Shown here: positions 43,224 through 50,568 of the stretch, one piece after another | Layout of the letters: the number at the start of each line of letters is the position of its first letter | How positions within the stretch are numbered: the first letter of the stretch is position 1 | Assembly (NCBI GenBank): GCA_027064425.1 | Contig: JAMOPO010000003.1 | Coordinates: forward strand, 100,607 to 164,606 | From: Methanobacteriota archaeon | GTDB lineage: Archaea > JAADCQ01 > Methanopyri > Methanopyrales > Methanopyraceae | Direction: 5' to 3' | Length of the DNA: 64,000 nucleotides | Program-made: the position numbers and the translations under genes | Notes under the pieces: generated by a model | What the model was told of the DNA's origin: nothing | Database searches by the model: none | The model's input: only the letters and a program-made list of their open reading frames with translations

Positions 43224-45005
43224 ATGGCCAAGGTGAAGGGTGAGATCGTGAAGGTGGCGGGTCCGGTGGTCGAGGCGGTCGGCTGCGAGGGCGCGCGGAT
43301 GTACGAGGTCTTCCGGGTCGGCGACGAGGGCCTGATCGGAGAGGTGATCAACGTAGAGGGCGACCGGGTCACGATCCAGGTCTACGAGGAGACGGCCGGC
43401 CTCCAGCCGGGTGAGCCGGTCAAGGGCACCGGCGAGCTGCTGTCCGTGGAGCTGGGTCCGGGCCTGCTGACCCAGATCTTCGACGGCATCCAGCGCCCAC
43501 TGCCCAAGATTCGGAAGAAGGTGGGCGACTTCGTCGAGCGCGGAATCATGCTGCCGGCTCTGGACCGGAAGAAGAAGTGGGAGTTCACGCCGAAGGTGGA
43601 GGAGGGGGACAAGGTCGAGGAGGGCGACATCCTGGGGACCGTGCCCGAGACCGAGCTCATCGAGCACAAGATCATGGTCCCGCCCGGCATCTCGGGTGAG
43701 GTGATCGAGATCGCGGCCGATGGCGAGTACACGGTCGAGGAGACGATCGCGGTCATCGAGGACGAGGAGGGCGAGGAGCACGAGATTAAGATGTACCAGG
43801 AGTGGCCGGTGCGCCGGCCCCGGCCGTACAAGCGCAAGCTCGACCCGGAGGAGCCCCTGATCACGGGCCAGCGCGTGATCGACACGTTCTTCCCGGTCGC
43901 CAAGGGTGGTACCGCCGCCATCCCCGGCCCGTTCGGGAGCGGTAAGACGGTCACCCAGCAGCAGCTGGCGAAGTGGGCTGACGCGCAGGTCGTCGTGTAC
44001 ATCGGGTGCGGCGAGCGAGGTAACGAGATGACGGAGGTGCTGGAGGACTTCCCGGAGCTGGAGGACCCGCGCACGGGCAAGCCGCTGATGGAGCGCACGA
44101 TCCTGGTCGCGAACACCTCCAACATGCCGGTGGCCGCGCGGGAAGCGTGCATCTACACGGGCATCACCATGGCGGAGTACTACCGGGACATGGGCTACGA
44201 CGTGGCGCTGATGGCGGACTCCACGTCCCGGTGGGCCGAGGCCCTGCGAGAGATCTCCGGTCGACTGGAGGAGATGCCGGGTGAGGAGGGCTTCCCGGCG
44301 TACCTGGCGTCCCGGCTGGCCGAGTTCTACGAGCGGGCGGGCCGCGTCGTGTGCCTGGGTTCCGACGACCGGATCGGCTCCGTCACGGTCGTGGGCGCGG
44401 TGTCCCCACCGGGCGGCGACTTCTCGGAGCCGGTGACGCAGAACACGCTCAGGATCGTGAAGGTGTTCTGGGCGCTGGACTCCAAGCTGGCGGACCGACG
44501 GCACTTCCCGGCGATCAACTGGCTGCAGTCCTACTCGCTGTACCTGGACGACGTCGAGGACTGGTGGCACGAGAACGTGGGCAAGGACTGGCGGAAGCTG
44601 CGCGACGAGGCGATGGAGATCCTGCAGCGAGAGTCGGAGCTGGAGGAGATCGTCCAGCTGGTCGGACCGGACGCCCTGCCGGAGAGCGAGCGCCTGATCC
44701 TCGAGGTTGCCCGGATGATCCGCGAGGACTTCCTGCAGCAGAACGCGTTCCACGAGGTGGACACGTACTGCCCGCCGGAGAAGCAGTATGAGATGCTGAA
44801 GACGATCATCCACTTCAAGGAGCGCGCGGAGGAGGCCCTGGACAAGGGCGTGTCCATCGACGACATCCTGGAGATGGAGGTCATCGACGACATCGCCCGC
44901 ATGAAGGAGATCCCGAACGAGGAGGCGGTCGAGAAGATCAGGGAGATCCGGAAGAAGGTGGACAAGGAGTTCGACAAGCTCATCGAGGAGGCCGAGGCCT
45001 CCTAG
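43224..45005 (+). CDS. atpA: A-type ATP synthase catalytic subunit A
   Basis: This is the catalytic subunit that binds and makes ATP. The 593 residues show an N-terminal beta barrel, the subunit-A-specific non-homologous insert (about 110-200, containing [13 protein letters not shown]), the P-loop GPFGSGKT, then [11 protein letters not shown] and the Walker B-like [16 protein letters not shown]. The ATG at 43224 directly follows the atpF stop; a longer frame to 43158 is the shadow of atpF. No intein is present. Unusually, subunits B and D do not follow; the next gene is trmY. Confidence 0.96.
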   Translation: MAKVKGEIVKVAGPVVEAVGCEGARMYEVFRVGDEGLIGEVINVEGDRVTIQVYEETAGLQPGEPVKGTGELLSVELGPGLLTQIFDGIQRPLPKIRKKVGDFVERGIMLPALDRKKKWEFTPKVEEGDKVEEGDILGTVPETELIEHKIMVPPGISGEVIEIAADGEYTVEETIAVIEDEEGEEHEIKMYQEWPVRRPRPYKRKLDPEEPLITGQRVIDTFFPVAKGGTAAIPGPFGSGKTVTQQQLAKWADAQVVVYIGCGERGNEMTEVLEDFPELEDPRTGKPLMERTILVANTSNMPVAAREACIYTGITMAEYYRDMGYDVALMADSTSRWAEALREISGRLEEMPGEEGFPAYLASRLAEFYERAGRVVCLGSDDRIGSVTVVGAVSPPGGDFSEPVTQNTLRIVKVFWALDSKLADRRHFPAINWLQSYSLYLDDVEDWWHENVGKDWRKLRDEAMEILQRESELEEIVQLVGPDALPESERLILEVARMIREDFLQQNAFHEVDTYCPPEKQYEMLKTIIHFKERAEEALDKGVSIDDILEMEVIDDIARMKEIPNEEAVEKIREIRKKVDKEFDKLIEEAEAS

Positions 45006-45020
45006 GCCCCCCACGCCCCT

Positions 45021-45052
45021 CCCGCATCGTTACGGGGGTCGTAACGTGCGGG
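45021..45052. promoter_or_regulatory. palindrome CGTTACG-N5-CGTAACG within a longer hairpin over the trmY start (site 3 of 4)
   Basis: The core is at 45028-45046 with spacer ggggt. The arms extend outward as CCCGCA (45021-45026) and TGCGGG (45047-45052) with one bulged T, making a 13-pair stem. The right arm contains the GTG start of trmY at 45046-45048. As DNA it could be an operator downstream of the ATP synthase operon. As RNA it could hide the trmY start. Confidence 0.6.
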
Positions 45053-45627
45053 AGTTCCTCGTGATCTTCAACGAGGCCCCCACCACCCCGGAGCGCGTCA
45101 AGCTGAAGGACCTCCCCGGCTCCGGCCGCTTCGACCTCGTGTGCCGCGTCACGACGCAGGCCCTGCTGTACTCCCACGGCGTGCGCACGAACTCGGTGGT
45201 GCACCTGCTCCTGCGCGGCCCGGACGACCCGCCCAAGCTGATCACGGTCACCGGGCGCCGGGTGCGGCGACTGTACCCCGACGAGCGGACCACGGCCATA
45301 CACCTGCGGCGCGCCTTAGCCGCCGAGCCCGAGACGGAGCCGCACCCCGGGTTCTACGTCCGCAGGATGGACCTGAAGGACTTCCTGAACGAGTTGAAGG
45401 GAGCCACGGTCTACTACCTCAGCGAGGATGGAAAGCCCCTTGAGGAGGTGGACCCCGAGGAGGACGCCGTCTTCGTGCTCGGGGACCACGAGGGTCCGAC
45501 CTCGGAGCAGGACGAACTACTGCGCAGACGGGCGGACTCCGTGATCTCGCTGGGGCCGATTCCTTACCACGCCGACCAGTGCATCGTGATCATCCACCGG
45601 TACCTCGACGTCAAAACCGAGTCTTGA
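45046..45627 (+). CDS. trmY: tRNA (pseudouridine-54 N1)-methyltransferase TrmY
   Basis: This SPOUT-class methyltransferase makes 1-methylpseudouridine at position 54 in the T loop of archaeal tRNAs. The 193-residue sequence shows REFLVIFNEAP at the N-terminus, LLRGPDDPPKLITVTG, and the knotted SAM-binding C-terminus FVLGDHEGPTSEQDELL ... SLGPIPYHADQCIVIIHRYLD, matching the TrmY family (COG1901). The start is GTG 45046. The gene is flanked on both sides by copies of the CGTTACG-N5-CGTAACG palindrome. Confidence 0.9.
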   Translation: MREFLVIFNEAPTTPERVKLKDLPGSGRFDLVCRVTTQALLYSHGVRTNSVVHLLLRGPDDPPKLITVTGRRVRRLYPDERTTAIHLRRALAAEPETEPHPGFYVRRMDLKDFLNELKGATVYYLSEDGKPLEEVDPEEDAVFVLGDHEGPTSEQDELLRRRADSVISLGPIPYHADQCIVIIHRYLDVKTES

Positions 45628-45642
45628 GCGCCTTGGCCGGTA

Positions 45643-45661
45643 CGTTACGGACCCCGTAACG
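45643..45661. promoter_or_regulatory. palindrome CGTTACG-N5-CGTAACG (site 4 of 4)
   Basis: The arms at 45643-45649 and 45655-45661 enclose a 5-base spacer (gaccc); one extra pair (G/C) extends the stem inward. It lies 15 bases after the trmY stop in the 108-base gap before 45736. The remainder of that gap shows no ORF and no clear RNA. Confidence 0.6.
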
Positions 45662-45735
45662 ATTCGGAGTATGACCGTTTCGGGGAACTCAACTAAAGCC
45701 GCCGGCTGGCCCTGACACCGAGGGCCCCGCCCAAC

Positions 45736-46185
45736 ATGCGCCATTTATACCTCACAGCCTTCCCGGACAGGGTTCTGTTCGCGGCCCTGGATGACGAGTT
45801 CCTCCCCGAGCGGGCCTACCTCAGCCATCGGGACGGTCGGTCCAAGTTCTCGACTGAGGAGTCCGAGATCTCCGTGAGCGTTGACGACGACTTCATCCTG
45901 AAGGCCAAGGAGAGGCTGGAGCGCGAGCTGAGGGAGGCGATGAACGGTCGTCCACGCCTTATTCGGGCCGAGAAGCGGGAGGACCTGCCGCGGGGCGAGG
46001 CCGTGGAGGTTTACGGGGCGGGCGCCGGCGAGGAGGTGTTCGCCGGCCGCTTCGAGCTGGGCGAGGAGGTCTACATCGCCGCCCGCGGGACGGACACCGA
46101 GACCGCCCGCGAGGTCACGGAGGTCTCGGAGGAGGTCCTGATGGACCTCCTGGCTCGGGTCATCGACCTGTATCACTCCTCCTGA
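45736..46185 (+). CDS. protein of unknown function
   Basis: I do not recognise this 149-residue protein. It has strands at the start (RHLYLTAFPDRVLFAALDD), a charged central helix (LKAKERLERELREAM) and a C-terminal alpha/beta part. No membrane segment or cofactor motif is visible. An AT-rich CCATTTATAC, resembling a TATA box, lies at 45741-45750 just inside the annotated start. Either this is coincidence or a shorter product is made from a downstream start. The stop overlaps the convergent MTH1187-family gene by 13 bases. Confidence 0.55.
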   Translation: MRHLYLTAFPDRVLFAALDDEFLPERAYLSHRDGRSKFSTEESEISVSVDDDFILKAKERLERELREAMNGRPRLIRAEKREDLPRGEAVEVYGAGAGEEVFAGRFELGEEVYIAARGTDTETAREVTEVSEEVLMDLLARVIDLYHSS

Positions 46186-46475
46186 AGCCGCCGCCTCACC
46201 GACTCCACCTTCCCCTCCGCCGTCACCTCGCGGTCCAGTCGCTCGTCTATCCGCACCGTGAGGATGATTCTGTCCGCGTGCTTCACGGCCTCGTCGTGGG
46301 CGGTCCGAATCGCCTCCAGCGCCTCCTCGATGTCCTCGACCTCGACCACGGTCCCCATGGGTCCGACCTGCGGGTCGAAGCCCCTCTCCTCTAGAGCCCG
46401 GACGACCTCGGCCACCTCCTCGCTGAAGCTCGTGGATCCGGTGCCCAGGAAGTACACGGAGATCTCGACCAGCAC
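46173..46475 (-). CDS. MTH1187/YkoF family thiamine-binding-like protein
   Basis: From the GTG at 46475 this 100-residue protein reads MLVEISVYFLGTGSTSFSEEV, with later MGTVVEVEDIEEALEAI and ADRIILTVRIDERLD. This is the pattern of the small ferredoxin-like MTH1187 (DUF77) family, whose members form tetramers and some bind thiamine. The length matches the family exactly, so the longer frame to 46556 is rejected: it would overlap the divergent isomerase gene. The biological role in archaea is unclear. Confidence 0.85.
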   Translation of the reverse strand: MLVEISVYFLGTGSTSFSEEVAEVVRALEERGFDPQVGPMGTVVEVEDIEEALEAIRTAHDEAVKHADRIILTVRIDERLDREVTAEGKVESVRRRLQEE

Positions 46476-46490
46476 CCGGCCGGCCCCCGA

Positions 46491-46500
46491 CACATTAACC
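46491..46500 (+). promoter_or_regulatory. probable TATA box of the TIM-barrel isomerase gene
   Basis: CACATTAACC lies 35-44 bases before the GTG at 46535. A small inverted repeat GATCGG-GTA-CCGATC follows at 46509-46523, at the expected transcription start, which could be an operator or chance. Confidence 0.4.
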
Positions 46501-46534
46501 TGGGGACTCGATCGGGTACCGATCAGGGGCTGAG

Positions 46535-47284
46535 GTGAGGGTAACCGTCTCCTCACTAAGCGTTGGCGATTGGTGGGCGGACACGGCCCGGATTAACCGG
46601 CTCCCGGAGCTCACCGGTGCTGACGGCGTGGAGCTGATCCTGGAGGGTTCTCACCAGCCCTCCCGCTTCGAGCCTGAGGAGCTGAGCGTGGAGGTGGACT
46701 CCGTGCATGCCCCTTTCGCGGACGTGAACTTCGCCACCCCTAGCGAGCACCACCGCGAGTACGCGCTCGACGTCCTGCGCCGTGCGGCGGAGGTCGGTGT
46801 GGAGCTGGGCGCCCGGTACGTGGTCGTGCACCCCGGCCACCTCACCCCGGTCACCGTCAAGGATCGGGACCTGGCGCTCGACTTCTGCATCGAAACGCTC
46901 CGGGAGGCGAGGAAGATCGTGGGCAAGCTCGGGTTAACGCTGGCCGTGGAGAACATGCCTGACCACGAGATCCTGCTCGGAACCAGCCCCGAGGAGATCG
47001 CGGAGATCGTGCGGTCCAGCGGCTGCCACTTCGCGCTGGACGTCGGTCACGCGCTGACGTGCGACGGGTCCCCGCTCCCGTACCTGGACGAGCTCGAGCC
47101 GTGCGTGGTGCACGTGCACGACAACTCCGGGAAGAAGGACGAGCACAGGGCGCCGGGAGACGGCATCCTCAGGGTCGAGGAGCTGAAGGAGGTGCTGGAG
47201 CGCTGCGAGCTGCCCGTCGTTGAGGTGAAGGAGGTGAGCGACGCGCGCGAGGGCGTCGCGCTGGTTAGGGAGCTCACGCGATGA
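46535..47284 (+). CDS. sugar phosphate isomerase/epimerase-like TIM barrel protein
   Basis: This 249-residue protein of the xylose isomerase-like TIM-barrel superfamily (AP endonuclease family 2) shows the metal ligands in order: VDSVHAPFADVN, YVVVHPGHLTP, LAVENMPDHE, FALDVGHALT and VVHVHDNSGKKDEH, plus a late Glu in VVEVKE. These suit a Zn- or Mn-dependent isomerase, epimerase or endonuclease. The substrate cannot be named; several methanogens have such a protein. The start is a GTG. It is convergent with the ACD-beta gene with a 1-base gap. Confidence 0.8.
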   Translation: MRVTVSSLSVGDWWADTARINRLPELTGADGVELILEGSHQPSRFEPEELSVEVDSVHAPFADVNFATPSEHHREYALDVLRRAAEVGVELGARYVVVHPGHLTPVTVKDRDLALDFCIETLREARKIVGKLGLTLAVENMPDHEILLGTSPEEIAEIVRSSGCHFALDVGHALTCDGSPLPYLDELEPCVVHVHDNSGKKDEHRAPGDGILRVEELKEVLERCELPVVEVKEVSDAREGVALVRELTR

Positions 47285-47285
47285 G

Positions 47286-47894
47286 TTACCCGCGAGCCAG
47301 CCCGTCCAGGGCTATCGCCCGGCCGTCCTTCAGCAGCAGCGGGTTGACGTCCAGCTCTGTCCAGCCCTCCTCCCGGTAGGCCTCCAGCACCCTGCCCACA
47401 AGGTCGCACAGGTCGTCCGCGTCCACCTCGGACAGCAGTGCGCCGCCCCCCTTCATCCTTCTCAACGCTCGCTCGACCTCCCCGGGGTCCAGCGGCGGGA
47501 GGCGAGCGATGTAGGTGCCCAGCTCCTCTACGAGGCCGCCGCCCACCCCCAGCAGGACCACCGGGCCGAAGGTGGAGTCCCGCTTGACGCCGAGGAAGGC
47601 CTCAACGCCGCCCGCCGTGTCCACGTGCCGCTGCACCATGATCCGGCCCTCCGGCCAGCGATTCAGCAGCTGCTGGGCGAACTCGGCGACGTCCTGGCGC
47701 GAGGGAACGGCGGTTTTGACGGCCCCGGCGCGGGCCCTGTGAGCGACCTCCGGGTGCAGGAGCTTAACCACGTAGGGTGGGTCGAAGTCCAGGTCGTGCG
47801 CCTCCTCCGGATCCTCGAGCACGGCGTGGTCCGGAACCTCGACGCCGTGGCGCTCCAGGGCGCTGAGGACCTCGTCCTCGAGGATCAGGGTCAA
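47286..47894 (-). CDS. acyl-CoA synthetase (ADP-forming) beta-subunit-like, ATP-grasp
   Basis: This 202-residue ATP-grasp protein resembles the beta subunit of archaeal ADP-forming acetyl-CoA synthetase. It shows YVVKLLHPEVAHR, MVQRHVDTAGGVEAFLGVKRD, FGPVVLLGVGGGLVEEL and the C-terminal ELDVNPLLL. It is slightly shorter than usual (about 220-240). No alpha subunit lies in the window, so activity with a separate alpha subunit is an inference. The TTG start overlaps the stop of the upstream aminotransferase (TTGA), making them an operon. Confidence 0.8.
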   Translation of the reverse strand: MTLILEDEVLSALERHGVEVPDHAVLEDPEEAHDLDFDPPYVVKLLHPEVAHRARAGAVKTAVPSRQDVAEFAQQLLNRWPEGRIMVQRHVDTAGGVEAFLGVKRDSTFGPVVLLGVGGGLVEELGTYIARLPPLDPGEVERALRRMKGGGALLSEVDADDLCDLVGRVLEAYREEGWTELDVNPLLLKDGRAIALDGLARG

Positions 47895-49024
47895 GCCCGC
47901 AGCAGCTCCCCGATGACCTCGTTGAAGGCCTCACAGAACCTCTCGATGTCCTCTCGTGGAGCCGAGAAGGCCACGCGGATGAACCCCCTGCCGTGCCGCG
48001 TGCTCGTGTAGTAACCGGTCCGGACGAAGATGCCGTGATCCGTGTAAAGCTTGCCCACCACGGTGCGCGAGTCCAGGTGTTCATGCTCCGAGAAGTCAAT
48101 GACCAGGCAGTTGGCATGGGACGGGTACACGGGGATCCTGATACCGTCCCCCTCGCACTCGCGCTTGATCAGGCGCTGGTTCCGGCGCACCTCACGCATG
48201 AGCTTGGGGATCCACCAGTCTCGCGCTTTGAGGGCCGCGATGGCGGCCTCCTGGGCGATGACGTTGATACCGAGCTTGCTGACCTTGTGCTTGCAGATCT
48301 GCTCCAGCAGCCGTTTCTCACCCACGATTGCCCCGACCCGCAGCCCGGCGAGCCCGTAGGTTTTGGAGAAGCTGTAGAGGTCCACGCACCGCTCCGGATC
48401 CATCTCACAGGCCACGGGCTGGTGTGGGGCGAAGTCCCGGTACGTGCAGTCGTGAACCAGGAACGCGTCGGCGTCCTGGGCCAGCTCGACCAGCCCGCGC
48501 AGCTCACGCTCGTTGAGGCTGCTCCCCAGCGGGTTGAGCGGGTTGATCACGAAGATCAGGTCGAGCTCGCGCAGGCTCCCGTCGAGCTCCTCCTGGATGA
48601 CGTCCGCGGTCATCTTGTAGTCGGTTTCGGGGGAGTAAACGTCGATCTCCTGGACCTCGATGCCCTCGGCCATCATCATCCCGTCGATGGTTTTGTACCC
48701 CGGATCCGGCGTGACGGCCACCCCGTTGCTCGCCAGCGCCCGGATGGTGGCGTGGACGCCCTCGATCGCCCCGTTGGTTATCACGGCCTCGAACTCGTCG
48801 TCCTCCAGCCCGAAGTACTCCAGGACGCTCCGGCGCAGCCGCTCGTCTCCGCGCGGGTTCGCGTACACGTTGTACGGAGCCTCCAGCGCCGCCCGGATGA
48901 CGGCCCTTCGAACCTCCTCCGGCGGTCCCAGCCGGTTGGTGTTCTGACCCAGCTCGATGACCTCGCCGGAGTGGATCTTCCTGAAGAGCTCGTCCGGGGA
49001 GTCCGGTATCCAGTCCTCCGGCAT
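47891..49024 (-). CDS. PLP-dependent aminotransferase, class I/II
   Basis: This 377-residue fold-type I enzyme carries PYNVYANPRGDERLRRSV near the N-terminus, FVINPLNPLGSSLNERE (the NPxNPxG cofactor and substrate loop), an Asp in VHDCTYRDF and the Schiff-base Lys in YSFSKTYGLAGLRVG. A C-terminal Arg in GFIRVAFS binds the substrate carboxylate. The exact amino acid is not predictable. A divergent HTH-ACT regulator 67 bases away suggests amino-acid-dependent control. Confidence 0.87.
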   Translation of the reverse strand: MPEDWIPDSPDELFRKIHSGEVIELGQNTNRLGPPEEVRRAVIRAALEAPYNVYANPRGDERLRRSVLEYFGLEDDEFEAVITNGAIEGVHATIRALASNGVAVTPDPGYKTIDGMMMAEGIEVQEIDVYSPETDYKMTADVIQEELDGSLRELDLIFVINPLNPLGSSLNERELRGLVELAQDADAFLVHDCTYRDFAPHQPVACEMDPERCVDLYSFSKTYGLAGLRVGAIVGEKRLLEQICKHKVSKLGINVIAQEAAIAALKARDWWIPKLMREVRRNQRLIKRECEGDGIRIPVYPSHANCLVIDFSEHEHLDSRTVVGKLYTDHGIFVRTGYYTSTRHGRGFIRVAFSAPREDIERFCEAFNEVIGELLRA

Positions 49025-49063
49025 CGAACCCCCGACGCGCCTTTATCCCCCGACGTGCTTTTG

Positions 49064-49072
49064 TGTAAATAC
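49064..49072. promoter_or_regulatory. shared TATA-like element between aminotransferase and HTH-ACT regulator
   Basis: TGTAAATAC (GTATTTACA on the other strand) is the main AT island in the 67-base divergent gap. For the plus gene it predicts a start near 49093, essentially at its GTG (49092), so the transcript would be leaderless. For the minus gene it predicts a start near 49043. Confidence 0.45.
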
Positions 49073-49091
49073 CGACGGGGGTTACGGGCGC

Positions 49092-49601
49092 GTGCGCCTG
49101 AAGGGGAGGGCCCGGGACATTCTCGAGCTCGTGGTGGACAACCCGGGCACCACGGTCTCAGAGCTGGCCCAGCGGCTCGGCCTGCACCGCAGCACGATGG
49201 ACCGGTACATCAAGATCCTCAAGGACTTGGGGCTCGTGCGCACTAAACCCGGCCGGGGCGGTGGGGTCTACCCCACCTGCGACTCCATCGTTCTCGTCCG
49301 CTCGGACGGGGAGGTGAGCCTCGTTCGTCGCGGCGGCTCGCTGGCGAGGATAACGGTCAAGGCGGACGACCGGCCGGGACTCCTCGCGGACGTGTCCGAG
49401 CGACTCGCCAGGGCCGGGGTTAACATACTGGAGACCGAGCTCCGGGTGGTCGACGGCGTCGCGATTATGGAGTTCGAGGCGGAGAACGTGATCCACGAGG
49501 AGGTGCTCCGCGAGCTGCGAGGACTCAAAGGCCTCCGCGAGCTGAGGATCGAGAGCGTCAGAGATGACGGCGGGCGGGATGAGGGTGACGACGCCGGCTG
49601 A
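49092..49601 (+). CDS. HTH transcriptional regulator with ACT domain
   Basis: This 169-residue protein has an N-terminal winged HTH (TVSELAQRLGLHRSTMDRYI, about residues 19-38) and a C-terminal ACT domain from about residue 92 (ITVKADDRPGLLADVSERL, then AGVNILETELRVVDGVAIMEF), a ligand-binding fold for amino acids. It is likely an amino-acid-responsive regulator of the divergent aminotransferase-ACD operon. The GTG at 49092 is chosen because the upstream extension of the frame is the shadow of the divergent gene. The end overlaps the next gene by 38 bases. Confidence 0.82.
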   Translation: MRLKGRARDILELVVDNPGTTVSELAQRLGLHRSTMDRYIKILKDLGLVRTKPGRGGGVYPTCDSIVLVRSDGEVSLVRRGGSLARITVKADDRPGLLADVSERLARAGVNILETELRVVDGVAIMEFEAENVIHEEVLRELRGLKGLRELRIESVRDDGGRDEGDDAG

Positions 49602-50568
49602 GGCGCTGCGCGAGCTGCTCGGGTCCGGCCGCGTCCTCGTCCCGCGCGGCTACAAGCCCGGCAGGGCGACGGGACGCGCCGCAGTGAACCACTTCGCCCT
49701 GTACGCCGCCCGTAAGGGGCTGGGGTTCGACCCCGAGGACGCCCCCACCCGACCTCTCACCTCCTGGCGCGGGCTCGAGCTCGCGGTCCCCGGGAACGAG
49801 GGCAAGGCAGACTACCGGGCCGTACCGGGCGACGCGGAGATCCCGGCGGAGGAGCTGAGGGCCCGGATCCCCGACTACCCGGCGAAGCCGCACTTCGTCG
49901 TGGACTTCAGGTTCTGGAACGAACACTCCCGGTTCGGCCAGACCAACCTGATCCGGCAGACCTCCGTCACCGCCTCCACGCTCCGCCGATACCTCTCCGA
50001 CCGGCACCTGACCATCGTTAACGCCCCGTCGGAGGCGCGGAGGAGGTTCGGTAAGGCGTTCCCAACGTTTGAGGGCGGGTTCCGGGACTGGGAGGAGCTG
50101 CTCTCGGAGCTGGGTGAGGACCGGGTCGTGCTGCTCGATCCCAACGCGGACGAGGAGCTGACGGAGCGGGACCTGGAGCGCTACGACGTCTTCGTGCTCG
50201 GCGGTATCGTGGACAACAACATGCAGGGATGGACCGAGAAGCTGGCCCCGGGCATCCCGGCGGACGTGGTCCGGCGCAAGATCACGCTCCGCGGCCGCGT
50301 CGAGGGGGTCCCGGACCGCATCAACTCGCTGGTCGAGGCGCTGTGCCGGGTGATAGTCGAGGGGGAGAGCCTCCGGGAGGCCGTCCTGAGCGTTCAGTCC
50401 CCGAGGTTTGCGAGGCGCAGGCTCAGGATCGAGCTGAGGAGGGTCGACAGGCTGGACCGTGAAACCCTTGAAGAAATCCGGGAGGTGGTGAACCTGCCCC
50501 GGGAGGAGATCATCGCAAGGGCACGAGAGATGGGGATCCCGGTCGAGGTTGACCTGCAGGATGGTTGA
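49564..50568 (+). CDS. Trm10-like tRNA m1G9/m1A9 methyltransferase (COG2419-type)
   Basis: This 334-residue protein has features of archaeal Trm10: HFVVDFRFWNEHSRFGQTNL in the core, LLDPNADEELTERDLERYDVFVLGGIVDNNMQGW in the SAM-binding knot region, and VRRKITLRGRVEGVPDRINSLVEALCRV, where the VPDRIN motif is diagnostic. Archaeal enzymes of this family methylate purine 9 of tRNA. It starts at ATG 49564, or at ATG 49579 with a better ribosome binding site (GGCGGGATGAGG lies nearby). It overlaps the regulator gene and the next radical SAM gene. Confidence 0.78.
   Translation: MTAGGMRVTTPAEALRELLGSGRVLVPRGYKPGRATGRAAVNHFALYAARKGLGFDPEDAPTRPLTSWRGLELAVPGNEGKADYRAVPGDAEIPAEELRARIPDYPAKPHFVVDFRFWNEHSRFGQTNLIRQTSVTASTLRRYLSDRHLTIVNAPSEARRRFGKAFPTFEGGFRDWEELLSELGEDRVVLLDPNADEELTERDLERYDVFVLGGIVDNNMQGWTEKLAPGIPADVVRRKITLRGRVEGVPDRINSLVEALCRVIVEGESLREAVLSVQSPRFARRRLRIELRRVDRLDRETLEEIREVVNLPREEIIARAREMGIPVEVDLQDG

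Noticed and set aside
43161..45014. 617-codon open frame on the minus strand opposite atpA
   Set aside because: It mirrors the strongly biased codon use of atpA (third-position G/C), has no recognisable motif, and is rich in Leu, Arg, His and Asp as typical antisense shadows are.
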